Notes under the pieces: generated by a model
Seen by the model: only the letters and a program-made list of their open reading frames with translations
Told to the model about the DNA's origin: nothing
The model's database searches: none
Shown here: piece after piece, positions 8,222-16,085 of the stretch
Position numbering within the stretch: position 1 is the first letter of the stretch
Layout of the letters: each line of letters starts with the position of its first letter
Assembly: GCF_019801605.1 (NCBI RefSeq)
Contig: NZ_JAHVIT010000002.1
Location: 1,488,001-1,552,000 of the forward strand
From: Maritimibacter alkaliphilus
Lineage (GTDB): Bacteria; Pseudomonadota; Alphaproteobacteria; Rhodobacterales; Rhodobacteraceae
Reading direction: 5' to 3'
Length of the DNA stretch: 64,000 bases
Position numbers and translations under genes: made by a program

Positions 8222-10372
8222 TCAGGAGGATACCTGTTCCCTCAGAATCGATGCCGTCAGCGAGATCATCAGGTAAATCCCGGAAAAGATCAAAAACGCC
8301 AGAACGGTGTTTTCGAACGCCCTCGGATAGGAGGGATCTTCCGGGGGGACCGGACGCACGCTGGTGGTCAGGTAGCGCACCTGCCGGTTGGCTTCCAGTT
8401 CCGTCTGCTTCTCGTTCTGGAGCGCGGACTGCAGGAACAGGTCGGCGGTGGCCAGATCCGCCTGTGCCATCTGGATCCGCGCCGCTTTCTCGGCAAGCGA
8501 AGAGTCGCCGGTGGTGGCGTCGGTCATCTTGCCGTTGAGGTCGTCGAGCATGCTCTGGAGCCGGTCCACGTCGCCGCGCGCGCCCTCGACCCGGGCCGAA
8601 TTCGGCCGCGCGTTGTCGAGCAGGGCCTGCAGTTGCAGTTGCTTCTCCTGAAGCTGGACCTCGATATTGTTGATCTGCGCCCGGAGCCCCGCGATGATCC
8701 CCTCCGGGTCCACGACGGAGCCTTCCTGCAGCTGGACCAGCGCTTCCTGCGCCTCACGCCGTTCGGCCTTGGCCCGTTCGAGGCTTTCGCGCGCGGTGGC
8801 CATGCCGTCCTCGCGCTTGCGGCGGCTGAGTTCGTCGACGCGGTCCTCGGCATAGGAAATCAGCGCCTCGGAGAACTGCGAGGCCACGTTGGGATCGGCG
8901 GCGATCACCTCCATGCGGATCACGCCCTCGGTCGGGTCGTAGCCGATCTTCACGTCCTTCATGTAGACCTTGTAGGCCTCCTCGTTCGAGGGATCGGGGC
9001 TCAGGCGCTGGATCGGGTCGATCCAGGGCTGGCTGAAGTGGCTCTTGAAGCCGACATCCCGGTCCAGCCGGACCATGGCGTCCTTGGACTGCAGATAGGA
9101 TTGCACCGCGATACTGTCCTGGTTCGTGGCGAACTGGGTGCCCGAAAGCAGCCCGCCCAGGCCCCCGCCGCCCTGGTTGTCGGCCTGAAGGATCAGGAAC
9201 TCGGACTTGGCGGCATACATCGGCGTGGCGACGCCGTAGAAGTACCAGCCTGCGAGCACCGTGGGGGCGAAGACGAAGAAGGCCAGCCGGGTGAAGAGCA
9301 GCGCGGTACGGCGGCGGCGGCGCTTGGCGATGTCCTTCTGGATCTCGCCGATCTCGCGCATCCGGCGCTGCATCGGTGAGGCGAGCTCGGTCGAGGGGAG
9401 GAACTGCGCGTCCTGCTTGCCGGCCTCGACGGTCTGGGGCAGCTGGACCCGGGCCTCCTCGGACGGCTCCTTCTGGTTGTTGTTCACCACGAGGTCGAGC
9501 GTATTGGTCCGCGAGAACGGGTCGATCCCGCGGGCGCGCAACTGCCGGACCGCGTCGAAATCGGAGGTGACGGCGAGGCCGTGCTTCTGGGCCACGCGCC
9601 GTGCCATGCGCAGCTGGCGCCCGGTGAGGCCTTCCTTGCGGATCGTGTCGATGTCCTGCTCGACTTTCATGCCATGGGCCGAGGTCACCTCGCCATCGCG
9701 GGACGGCGACAGGGGGCGGGGCGCTGTGGCAGGGCGTTGGGGCGCGGCGGCCTGCGGGCCGCTGGCCGGGGCGCTGCCGGGCTGTGCCTGCGGTGGGACC
9801 GGGCGGGGGGGCTGACCCTGCGATTGGTTCTGAGGTTGGCCCTGAGGTTGACTTTGTGGCTGGCCCTGGGGCTGGCCTGCCGCGGCCCCCTGCGGGGCGC
9901 TGACGCGGCGCACCTGCACGCTGGCGGGGCGGGACGGCTGTTCGGGCGCGGGACGGGCGGCGGCCGCGGGCTGCGCCGGCGTGGGACGGGGGCGGGGGGC
10001 CGTGGCCTCCGCCTTCGGGGGCTCGGGGGCTTCGGCCTTCGGGGCGGCGGGGCGCGCGGAGGGCTGCGCCGGCGTTGCGCGGGCGGCCTGTGCGGTCTCG
10101 GCCCGTTTCAGAAGTGCCGCGCGCAGTTCGACCGGGGAGGTGGGTTTCTGCGCCTGAGGGGCGTCAGGCGTGCTGTCGGGCGTGGCTTGCGGCGTGGCCG
10201 CACCGAGGTCGACCTTGGGCGCGACGCCCGCATTGGCGCCCTGCTCAAGTCCCCGTTCAGCGCCCCGTTCAGCGCCTGTCTCGATGCAGGCCTCACCACG
10301 GGGGACTGCGCCGCCTTCGGTGCCCTCGCCGCGACGGAGACGGAATTTCTTAGCCTTGGGTTTCGTAGTCAT
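8222..10372 (-). CDS. kpsE: Capsule polysaccharide export inner-membrane protein, KpsE/CtrB/BexC family
   Basis: Polysaccharide co-polymerase-type protein that links the inner-membrane ABC exporter to the outer-membrane channel. It is far longer (716 residues) than usual KpsE (about 380). The family domain occupies roughly residues 345-716, with a membrane helix near 352-375 (FFVFAPTVLAGWYFYG), a long periplasmic part with coiled coil near 510-640, and a second helix near 689-711. Residues 1 to about 240 are a cytoplasmic low-complexity region rich in Pro, Ala and Gln, including QPQGQPQSQPQGQPQNQ repeats. The linker around 255-320 (LTGRQLRMARRVAQKHG) looks folded and basic. The start overlaps the kpsT stop by 23 bases. 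Confidence 0.85.
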   Translation of the reverse strand: MTTKPKAKKFRLRRGEGTEGGAVPRGEACIETGAERGAERGLEQGANAGVAPKVDLGAATPQATPDSTPDAPQAQKPTSPVELRAALLKRAETAQAARATPAQPSARPAAPKAEAPEPPKAEATAPRPRPTPAQPAAAARPAPEQPSRPASVQVRRVSAPQGAAAGQPQGQPQSQPQGQPQNQSQGQPPRPVPPQAQPGSAPASGPQAAAPQRPATAPRPLSPSRDGEVTSAHGMKVEQDIDTIRKEGLTGRQLRMARRVAQKHGLAVTSDFDAVRQLRARGIDPFSRTNTLDLVVNNNQKEPSEEARVQLPQTVEAGKQDAQFLPSTELASPMQRRMREIGEIQKDIAKRRRRRTALLFTRLAFFVFAPTVLAGWYFYGVATPMYAAKSEFLILQADNQGGGGLGGLLSGTQFATNQDSIAVQSYLQSKDAMVRLDRDVGFKSHFSQPWIDPIQRLSPDPSNEEAYKVYMKDVKIGYDPTEGVIRMEVIAADPNVASQFSEALISYAEDRVDELSRRKREDGMATARESLERAKAERREAQEALVQLQEGSVVDPEGIIAGLRAQINNIEVQLQEKQLQLQALLDNARPNSARVEGARGDVDRLQSMLDDLNGKMTDATTGDSSLAEKAARIQMAQADLATADLFLQSALQNEKQTELEANRQVRYLTTSVRPVPPEDPSYPRAFENTVLAFLIFSGIYLMISLTASILREQVSS
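9788..9890 (-). repeat. Coding low-complexity repeat (Gln-Pro-Gln-Gly) inside kpsE
   Basis: Several short imperfect copies of a 12-base unit encoding QPQG or close variants. It lies in the disordered N-terminal extension of KpsE and could vary in copy number between strains. Confidence 0.6.
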
Positions 10373-11009
10373 AGAGGTGCTTCGCTTCTTCCAAGGTGTC
10401 GAACATATGCAATTGGCCGTTCATCAGGACGGCGGCCTCGCTGGCGAATTTCTGCAGGACCTGCGGCTGGTGCGAGACGATGACCACGGTGGTCGTCGCC
10501 AGCCGCTCGCGCAGGATTTCCCCGGCCTTGCGGTTGAATTCCACGTCGGTGGAGGAGGGCATGCCCTCGTCGATCAGGTACATGTCGAAGTCGAGCGCCA
10601 GCATCAGGGCAAAGCTGAACCGCGCCCGCATGCCCTGCGAATAGGTGCCGATCGGCTGCTCGAAGTAATCGCCGAGGTTGCACATCCAGCGGCAGAAGGC
10701 CTCGACGTAATCCGGATCCAGCCCGTAGAGCCGTGCGATGTAGCGGGCGTTCTCGAAGGCGGAGTGGCGCGAGATGACGCCGCCCATGAAGCCGAGGGGG
10801 AAGGAGATCTTGCACATCCGGTGGATATGCCCCTCGTCGGGTTTCTCCAGCCCGGCCATCATGTTGATCAGGGTGGTCTTGCCGGTGCCGTTGGGGGCGA
10901 GGATGCCGAGCGAGCGACCAAGCTCGACCCGGAACGAAACCTGGTCGAGGATCACCTTGCGCTGTTTGCCTGTCCAGAAGGACTTGCTGACGTTCTCGAA
11001 TTCGAGCAT
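10350..11009 (-). CDS. kpsT: Capsule polysaccharide ABC exporter ATP-binding protein, KpsT family
   Basis: ATPase of the group 2 capsule exporter, expected to pair with a KpsM permease. The protein has 219 residues, normal for KpsT, starting MLEFENVSK. The P-loop is APNGTGKT at 38-45, and its first position is Ala38 rather than the usual Gly. The ABC signature is YSQGM (123-127), Walker B is MYLIDE (143-148), and the switch histidine is in VIVSHQPQ. The open frame continues far upstream, but this extension is arginine/proline rich, has no homology I recognise and covers a gene on the other strand, so I start at 11009. No kpsM is found within the window. Confidence 0.9.
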   Translation of the reverse strand: MLEFENVSKSFWTGKQRKVILDQVSFRVELGRSLGILAPNGTGKTTLINMMAGLEKPDEGHIHRMCKISFPLGFMGGVISRHSAFENARYIARLYGLDPDYVEAFCRWMCNLGDYFEQPIGTYSQGMRARFSFALMLALDFDMYLIDEGMPSSTDVEFNRKAGEILRERLATTTVVIVSHQPQVLQKFASEAAVLMNGQLHMFDTLEEAKHLYDYETQG

Positions 11010-11127
11010 TCGACGCTCCGGCTCTACCCTGCGTCCCCTTTGGCGAGGATCTGCTGTGGCTGCCCCATGGCGTATAGTATGCGGCAGGAGTGTGCCGTAT
11101 GCCAAGTTATCGCGGCGAAATTGTGGC

Positions 11128-11139
11128 TTGGTTAACCAA
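11128..11139. promoter_or_regulatory. Perfect palindrome TTGGTTAACCAA between divergent kpsT and UDG genes
   Basis: Twelve-base perfect inverted repeat in the 240-base divergent gap. The same gap holds an imperfect inverted repeat around 11072-11103 (TATGCGGCA and TGCCGTATG). Either could be an operator for kpsT, but no regulator is identified. Confidence 0.35.
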
Positions 11140-11249
11140 ACACCGCAGCAATCCGGTGACAGGGGCTGGATTGTTTCGCCATCTTTCGGTTCTAGCGGAG
11201 GTTGCGGGGCGCCCGTGGGGGCGCGGGCGGCATGGGTTGACCTCCTGCC

Positions 11250-11879
11250 GTGCCGGTGCAACCTGAGCCCATGCCAGATGACAGCCCCGCCCTCGTGCCC
11301 CCGCTGGTGGAGGAGATCCGCGCCTGCCGCGTCTGCGCCGCGCGCTTTGCCGCCACGCGCACTGCCCACAGGCCGCGTCCGGTGGCCTGGTTCCGGCCCG
11401 GGGCGCGGCTGCTGGTGGCAGGGCAGGCGCCGGGGATGCGGGTGCATGAAAGCGGCAGGCCCTTCGACGACCGATCCGGCGACCGGCTGCGCGACTGGAT
11501 GGGGATCGACCGCGAGACCTTCTACGACCTGACCCGGGTGGCAGTGGTGCCGATGGCCTTCTGCTTCCCGGGCTATGACGCGAAGGGATCGGACCTGCCG
11601 CCGCCACCGATCTGTGCCGAGCTCTGGCACGAGCGGGTCATGGCCGCACTGCCGGGCATCCGGCTGAAGCTCCTGATCGGGGCCCATGCGCATCGTTGGC
11701 ACCTCGGCGAGCGGATGGGCGTGACGGAGCGTGTCATGGGCTGGCGCGACCATCTTCCGGACGTCCTGCCCTTGCCTCATCCGTCGTGGCGCAATACGGC
11801 TTGGCTTCGCAGAAACCCATGGTTCGAGGACGCGCTGCTGCCCGTCCTGCGGCTGAAAGTGCAGGAGGCGCTGCAATGA
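11250..11879 (+). CDS. Uracil-DNA glycosylase family protein (family 4-like, probable Fe-S cluster)
   Basis: Base-excision repair glycosylase-like protein of 209 residues. The active-site motif GQAPG stands where family 4 enzymes have GEAPG, and the second motif is PLPHPSWRN. Four cysteines are spaced like the 4Fe-4S ligands of family 4: CRVC near residue 26, then FCFPG and PPPIC 17 residues apart. The GTG at 11250 is the farthest start, and an ATG at 11271 would remove seven residues. The stop overlaps the next gene's ATG. Activity on uracil is inferred, because this subgroup is less well characterised than classical family 4. Confidence 0.85.
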   Translation: MPVQPEPMPDDSPALVPPLVEEIRACRVCAARFAATRTAHRPRPVAWFRPGARLLVAGQAPGMRVHESGRPFDDRSGDRLRDWMGIDRETFYDLTRVAVVPMAFCFPGYDAKGSDLPPPPICAELWHERVMAALPGIRLKLLIGAHAHRWHLGERMGVTERVMGWRDHLPDVLPLPHPSWRNTAWLRRNPWFEDALLPVLRLKVQEALQ

Positions 11880-12691
11880 CAGACACACCCGAGGCAGAGC
11901 TGACCCCGCTGGATCAGGCCCACGCGGCGATGGAGGCCGCCCCCGAGGACGACGCCGCACGGCTGCGCTTCTACGAACGGCTGGCCGACAACGAACTCTT
12001 CCTGATGCTGACCGAGGAGGCCAAGCCCGAGACCGTCAGCCCGCATATCTTCGACCTCGGCGAGGGCGAACAGGTGGCGCTGGTCTTCGACCGCGAGGAA
12101 CGGCTCTCCGCCTTCAGTCCGCTGCCGGTGCCCTACGTGGCGCTGTCGGGCCGGGTGATCGCCGCTGCGCTCGCGGGGCAGGGGATCGGGCTGGGGGTGA
12201 ACCTCGGCGTGGCGCCCTCCTCGATCCTGCTGCCGCCCGAGGCGCTCGGCTGGTTGGCCGAGACGCTGGGCCACGCGCCCGACGAGATGGAGGCCCGGAT
12301 TGCCGAGGTCCACGCGCCGGGCAAGCTGCCCGAGGTGCTGCTGCAGGGGCTCGACGTGAAGCTGGCGATGGCGGGCGGCCTCGCGGTGTCCGCGGTGCTG
12401 GCCGAGGTCGTCTATGACAGCGGCGCGCGCGGCCACATGCTGGGCTTCATCGACGTGAAGGACGGGGCCGAGGCGCCCCTGGCCAAGGCTGCGGGCGAGG
12501 CGCTCGCCTTCTCCGGGATCGACGCGGGCTGGATGGACGTGGGCTTCTTCGCCGCCGAATCTGCCGTGGGCGCGGCGCTCCTGCGGCGCGGTCTGAAGGT
12601 CGACCTGCCCGAACCTGAGGTCCAGAAACCGGCCCGGGTCGAGCGTGTGGCCCCCGGATCGGACCCCGACAAGCCGCCAATTCTGCGCTAG
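11876..12691 (+). CDS. SseB family protein
   Basis: Cytosolic protein of 271 residues with an SseB N-terminal domain. The typical run is MTEEAKPETVSPHIFDLGEGEQVALVF followed in order by FDREERLSAF, the LPYVALSGR-like segment and the GLGVNLG/SSILLPPEALGWL region (about residues 40-140). No catalytic residues are known for the family and its role is not established in these bacteria. The ATG overlaps the stop of the UDG-family gene (ATGA), so the two are cotranscribed. The C-terminal 40 residues (LPEPEVQKPARVERV) look unstructured. Confidence 0.8.
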   Translation: MTDTPEAELTPLDQAHAAMEAAPEDDAARLRFYERLADNELFLMLTEEAKPETVSPHIFDLGEGEQVALVFDREERLSAFSPLPVPYVALSGRVIAAALAGQGIGLGVNLGVAPSSILLPPEALGWLAETLGHAPDEMEARIAEVHAPGKLPEVLLQGLDVKLAMAGGLAVSAVLAEVVYDSGARGHMLGFIDVKDGAEAPLAKAAGEALAFSGIDAGWMDVGFFAAESAVGAALLRRGLKVDLPEPEVQKPARVERVAPGSDPDKPPILR

Positions 12692-12747
12692 GGGCTGGGT
12701 TTTGCGCGGGACCGCGCCACAACGCATGGTGGTGCGGACCCCGCGGT

Positions 12748-12761
12748 TGACAATCTTGTCA
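12748..12761. promoter_or_regulatory. Palindrome TGACAATCTTGTCA upstream of a small secreted protein gene
   Basis: Perfect inverted repeat, arms TGACAA and TTGTCA with two bases between, about 115 bases before the ATG at 12877 and just upstream of the candidate promoter at 12779-12807. A possible operator, with no assigned regulator. Confidence 0.4.
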
Positions 12762-12778
12762 GATTTCATCGCCCCAGA

Positions 12779-12807
12779 TTGAAAAAATGCTGGAATTCTG
12801 GTAACAC
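12779..12807 (+). promoter_or_regulatory. Candidate sigma-70 promoter TTGAAA-N17-TAACAC
   Basis: A -35-like TTGAAA and a -10-like TAACAC separated by exactly 17 bases, in a locally AT-rich stretch 70 bases upstream of the ATG at 12877. Confidence 0.45.
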
Positions 12808-12876
12808 ACGACCAGTTCCTAAAGTGCTGCGGGACCGGGGAAAACATCCGGACCGCGATCGAGCAGAGGCAGAAAC

Positions 12877-13188
12877 ATGAACAAGACCATTCTCGGGGCC
12901 GCCGTTCTGGCGTTGACCCTCGCCAACGTCGCAACTTCCGCAAATGCCGGCCCCATCAGCCGCGCCTGCATGAGCTCGGACCGGGGCGCGCGCTCCTCGG
13001 GGCTGTGCAGCTGCATCCAGAAGGTTGCGAACCAGACCCTGAACTGGACCGATCAGCGTCAGGCCGCCAAGTTCTTCCGCGAGCCGCAGCGCGCGCAGGA
13101 CGTGCGCATGTCGACCACCCAGAACGACAACGATTTCTGGGCGCGCTACAAGACCTTCGGCGCCGAGGCCGAGCGCAGCTGCAGCTGA
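12877..13188 (+). CDS. Small secreted cysteine-containing protein, function unknown
   Basis: 103 residues beginning with a clear Sec signal peptide (MNKTILGAAVLALTLANVAT, cleavage likely after ANA near residue 24), leaving a periplasmic or secreted domain of about 80 residues. The mature part has four cysteines (two in CSC, one just before and one at the very end, RSCS), so disulfides are likely. Similar short proteins are common in Rhodobacteraceae genomes, sometimes under misleading names, and I assign no function. It has its own candidate promoter and a strong terminator, so it is monocistronic. Confidence 0.8.
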   Translation: MNKTILGAAVLALTLANVATSANAGPISRACMSSDRGARSSGLCSCIQKVANQTLNWTDQRQAAKFFREPQRAQDVRMSTTQNDNDFWARYKTFGAEAERSCS

Positions 13189-13192
13189 TCGA

Positions 13193-13217
13193 GACGCCCC
13201 CGCCCGGGGGCGTTTTC
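13193..13217 (+). terminator. Intrinsic terminator after the small secreted protein gene
   Basis: ACGCCCC and GGGGCGT arms with a short GC loop, followed by TTTTC, starting five bases after the stop at 13188. Confidence 0.8.
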
Positions 13218-13335
13218 GTTCCGGATGCGATCGCGACGGGGCGGGAGGCGCAACTGCGCCGGACCGGGCTGATCTGTCGTGGGACGTGCCGACGGGTGTA
13301 CAACCTTGGCACGCCCGGCTTCAGAGCGCCCGGCT

Positions 13336-13791
13336 TCAGAGCGAGGTCAGGAGCCCCTGTGCGGCGGCCTCGATCAGCTCCAGCACGCCATCGAAATCGC
13401 GCGTGTAATAGGGATCGGGCACCGCGGTGACGCCGGTCTGGGGCGCGTAGTCCATGAAGAGCTTCAGCGTGGCCCCGGTGCCCGGGTCCATCGCCTTCAG
13501 GTCTACGAGGTTCTGCGCGTCCATCGCGAGGATCAGGTCGAAGTCCTTGAAATCATGCACCTTCACCTGACGGGCCCGCAGCGCCGACAGGTCGTAGCCG
13601 CGCCGTTTCGCCGCCCGCTGCATATGGCCGTAGGGCGGCTCCCCCACGTGCCAGTTGCCGGTGCCCGCGCTGTCGAGAACCAGCGGACGGCCCTCGGCGA
13701 GGCGGCGCACGACGCCCTCCGCCGCCGGCGACCGGCAGATGTTTCCGAGGCAGACGAAAAGGATGCGGGGTGGCGTTGCAGGATCGGACAT
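13336..13791 (-). CDS. Low-molecular-weight protein-tyrosine phosphatase
   Basis: Arsenate-reductase-like LMW phosphatase of 151 residues. The P-loop CLGNICRS gives the nucleophile Cys14 and Arg20 (CX5R), and the catalytic aspartate lies in VPDPYY near residue 124. This type dephosphorylates tyrosine phosphoproteins, often polysaccharide-export kinases. I start at MSDPATPP (13791). The frame runs seven codons further upstream to 13812, but that would extend toward the divergent sirtuin gene. It is transcribed divergently from the sirtuin, 41 bases away. The capsule genes are 2.3 kb away, so a role in their control is only a guess. Confidence 0.93.
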   Translation of the reverse strand: MSDPATPPRILFVCLGNICRSPAAEGVVRRLAEGRPLVLDSAGTGNWHVGEPPYGHMQRAAKRRGYDLSALRARQVKVHDFKDFDLILAMDAQNLVDLKAMDPGTGATLKLFMDYAPQTGVTAVPDPYYTRDFDGVLELIEAAAQGLLTSL

Positions 13792-13832
13792 GGTGAGGTG
13801 ATAGGACAGCACCAGCGCGGGGGAAAGACCTG

Positions 13833-14519
13833 ATGGAGAAGATCGTCATCCTGACCGGGGCGGGCATCTCGGCGGAAAGCGGGCTCGGCACCTTCCGGGG
13901 CGCGGGCGGCCTGTGGGAGAACCACCGCGTCGAGGATGTCGCCACGCCCGAGGCCTTCGCGCGCGATCCGAAGCTGGTGACGACCTTCTACAACCAGCGC
14001 CGCGCCGGGGCCGCCACCGCCAGGCCCAACGCTGCTCACGCGGCGCTCGCCACCCTGCAGAGGGACTACGACGGCGAGGTCATCATCGTGACCCAGAATG
14101 TCGACGGCCTGCACGAGGCGGCGGGGGCCGAGGTGTTGCACATGCACGGGCAGTTGGACCAGGCGCTCTGCGCGGCCTGCGGGCACCAATGGCCCGCGCC
14201 GATGGAGATGCAGGTGGGGGAGGTCTGCCCGTCCTGCGGCGGGGGCTTCGGGCGGCCCGACATCGTCTGGTTCGGCGAAATGCCCTATCACATGGACGAG
14301 ATCTTCGAGCATCTGGTGACCTGCGGCCTCTTCGCGGCGATCGGCACCTCGGGGCAGGTCTATCCCGCCGCGGGCTTCGTGCGCGAGGCGGATGCCGCGG
14401 GTGCCCATACCATCGAGCTGAACCTCGACCCGTCCTCGGTCGTGTCGCAATTCGCCGAGACCCGCTTCGGCCCGGCGACGCAGACCGTTCCGGACTGGGT
14501 GAAGGGCCTGCTGGGCTGA
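13833..14519 (+). CDS. cobB: NAD-dependent protein deacylase, sirtuin class III (CobB type)
   Basis: Removes acetyl or succinyl groups from lysines using NAD. The 228-residue length matches bacterial CobB. Signatures: GAGISAESGLGTFRG at residues 9-23, the TQNVDGLHEAAG catalytic region with general-base histidine in MHGQLDQ, zinc cysteines in CAACGH and CPSCGG, then RPDIVWFGE and GTSGQVYPAAG. The tyrosine and arginine that select for succinyl groups in CobB may correspond to the YNQRR segment near residue 52, so desuccinylase activity is possible. Confidence 0.95.
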   Translation: MEKIVILTGAGISAESGLGTFRGAGGLWENHRVEDVATPEAFARDPKLVTTFYNQRRAGAATARPNAAHAALATLQRDYDGEVIIVTQNVDGLHEAAGAEVLHMHGQLDQALCAACGHQWPAPMEMQVGEVCPSCGGGFGRPDIVWFGEMPYHMDEIFEHLVTCGLFAAIGTSGQVYPAAGFVREADAAGAHTIELNLDPSSVVSQFAETRFGPATQTVPDWVKGLLG

Positions 14520-14534
14520 CCCCGGCAGGCAGAG

Positions 14535-14555
14535 GCGCCCCGTCTTGCGGGGCGC
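14535..14555. terminator. Bidirectional hairpin between convergent sirtuin and copper chaperone genes
   Basis: Arms GCGCCCC and GGGGCGC with a seven-base loop in the 45-base gap between the two convergent stops. No T-run is present on either side. Confidence 0.5.
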
Positions 14556-14564
14556 GCACCGGTG

Positions 14565-15035
14565 TCAGTTGCCCATCTTGCCGTGGTCGGGCTTGCGCTC
14601 GAGGTCGACGGGCACCGTGATCGTCACGTCGCCTGCCTTCTCGAAGGTCAGGGTCAGGTCGAAGCTCTCGCCCTGCGTCATCGGCCGGGTCAGCCCCATG
14701 AACATCACGTGCTTGCCACCCCGTTCGAGGCGCAGCTCGCCATCGGCGGGCATCTCGAAGCCTTCCTCGACATGGAGCATCTTCATCACGCCGCCGCCCA
14801 TGTCCTGATGGGTATGCAGCTCGACCTTCTGGGCGATGTCGGAGGCGACGCCGATCAGACGGTCGTCCTCGGTCGAGCCATGGTTGTGGATCACCATGAA
14901 GGCCGCGCCGGACTTGGCGATCGGCGAGGCGGCGCGGGCATAGGCGTCATGTACCTCGATCCCCTCCGCGAGTGCGGGCAGGGGGGCGGCAAGGGTCAGC
15001 GCGGTCACGGCCACGCGCAGGAAATTGGGGGACAT
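14565..15035 (-). CDS. Periplasmic copper chaperone, PCu(A)C family
   Basis: Periplasmic copper-binding protein that delivers Cu(I) to the CuA site of cytochrome oxidase. It is 156 residues with a Sec signal (cleavage after ALA near residue 23). The copper ligands are readable as HTHQDMGGGVMKM, then HVEEGFEMPADG and GGKHVMFMGL, that is the histidine/methionine pattern of the family. The C-terminus ends in a histidine/methionine tail (PDHGKMGN). A DUF2946-like gene lies 53 bases upstream on the same strand, a frequent pairing for copper-handling proteins. Confidence 0.92.
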   Translation of the reverse strand: MSPNFLRVAVTALTLAAPLPALAEGIEVHDAYARAASPIAKSGAAFMVIHNHGSTEDDRLIGVASDIAQKVELHTHQDMGGGVMKMLHVEEGFEMPADGELRLERGGKHVMFMGLTRPMTQGESFDLTLTFEKAGDVTITVPVDLERKPDHGKMGN

Positions 15036-15088
15036 CTCGTCTCTCCTCCGGAAAATTTCGGTCGATTCGTCTGGAATCCGCTCTGGGA

Positions 15089-15430
15089 TCAGGCGGCGTG
15101 GGGTGGATCCCGAACGCTGGAGAGAATCACCTCGGAGGGGGCGCTGCGGGCGGAGACAGCCTCGGGCTGCCAGCGATGCCAGAGCCCGGGCGGGGCGGGC
15201 AGTACCGGCTGAAGCGCCACGGCCTGCAGCAGTGAGAGCGCGAAATCGGGGCAGAGCACCGGCGGACCGACGGGCTGGCCGTCCTTGTCCACGTGGACCA
15301 TCACCGGACCGGTCCCGGTGCAGAGCGTCGCCATGCCCGCGGGCAGCGGCCGGGTGCGCGCCTCGGCCATGGCCTGGGCGGTCACCAGCAGCAGAAGGGC
15401 AAGCCCGATGGCGGCGATGCGGCGCAACAT
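15089..15430 (-). CDS. Small exported protein, possibly DUF2946-like, upstream of the copper chaperone
   Basis: 113 residues, starting with a signal peptide or membrane anchor (MLRRIAAIGLALLLLVTAQA). The mature part has two cysteines, in ATLCTG and VLCPDF, a spacing that recalls DUF2946 proteins often encoded with copper chaperones. I start at the ATG at 15430. The open frame runs 28 codons further but enters the tandem repeat at 15466-15521. The family assignment is tentative. Position suggests a role in copper delivery. Confidence 0.6.
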   Translation of the reverse strand: MLRRIAAIGLALLLLVTAQAMAEARTRPLPAGMATLCTGTGPVMVHVDKDGQPVGPPVLCPDFALSLLQAVALQPVLPAPPGLWHRWQPEAVSARSAPSEVILSSVRDPPHAA

Positions 15431-15465
15431 GCGCCCGTTATATCCGCTGCGCGAAAGCGGACAAT

Positions 15466-15521
15466 GCGACAAATACGGGGCGACAAATACGGGGCGACAG
15501 TCACCGGGCGACACATGCGGG
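15466..15521. repeat. Tandem repeat, four copies of a 14-base unit
   Basis: GCGACAAATACGGG at 15466-15479 and again at 15480-15493 (identical), then GCGACAGTCACCGG (15494-15507) and GCGACACATGCGGG (15508-15521). It lies in the gap between rpmB and the DUF2946-like gene, just upstream of the latter's start. Confidence 0.9.
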
Positions 15522-15533
15522 GGCCCGAAACGG

Positions 15534-15562
15534 AAACACCCCCGCCCGGGGGGCGAGGGTGT
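15534..15562 (-). terminator. Terminator hairpin of rpmB
   Basis: ACACCCCCGCCC and GGGCGAGGGTGT can pair over 11 of 12 positions with almost no loop, 25 bases beyond the rpmB stop on the minus strand. Confidence 0.6.
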
Positions 15563-15586
15563 AAAACCGTCAAAAGATCAAAGGGT

Positions 15587-15874
15587 TCAGGCGGTTGCCT
15601 GGGCCTTGATGATCTCCTTCTTGACCTTGAGGGCCGAGTCGGACAGCTCTGCGTCCTTGGCCTTCATCAGGAACTTGTCCAGCCCGCCGCGGTGATCCAC
15701 CGAGCGCAGGGCGGAGGCCGTGATCCGCAGCTTGATGCCACGGTTCAGGGTCTCGGATTGCAGGGTCACGTCGTTCAGGTTCGGCAGGAACCGGCGACGG
15801 GTCTTGTTGTTAGCATGGCTGACGTTGTTGCCAGTCATGGGGCCTTTTCCGGTCAGTTCGCAGCGGCGCGACAT
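15587..15874 (-). CDS. rpmB: 50S ribosomal protein L28
   Basis: Ribosomal large-subunit protein of 95 residues, the usual alphaproteobacterial length. The N-terminus [29 protein letters not shown] is in order the family signature (shown in part here: [19 protein letters not shown]), followed by PNLNDV and [19 protein letters not shown]. It is a single gene flanked by a hairpin, as is usual. One cysteine (Cys5) remains, so it is not the four-cysteine zinc-binding form. Confidence 0.97.
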   Translation of the reverse strand: MSRRCELTGKGPMTGNNVSHANNKTRRRFLPNLNDVTLQSETLNRGIKLRITASALRSVDHRGGLDKFLMKAKDAELSDSALKVKKEIIKAQATA

Positions 15875-16085
15875 GATTTCGTCCTCGTCTGGTGCAGCTC
15901 TGGATCATCAGGGCGGCAGCCGCCCTCTTCAATGCGATGGGGCACCGCCAGCGGCGGCGCCCCGGAATTCGTCCGCGCTGCATATGTCCAAACGCCGGTG
16001 GCGTCAAGCCCTGTGGGGCACCCTGTGACAGGGCCATGACAGCGCGTCTGAGCGCCGGCAGTGCCGACGCTGCGTCACCTGCGGC

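Noticed and set aside
9581..10483. Plus-strand glycine/arginine-rich frame opposite kpsE
   Set aside because: It is the complement of the Pro/Ala-rich KpsE extension and has only low-complexity composition.
11010..11960. N-terminal extension of the kpsT frame
   Set aside because: The extension is arginine/proline rich, passes through the divergent promoter region and overlaps the UDG-family and SseB genes. The KpsT family start MLEFENVSK is at 11009.
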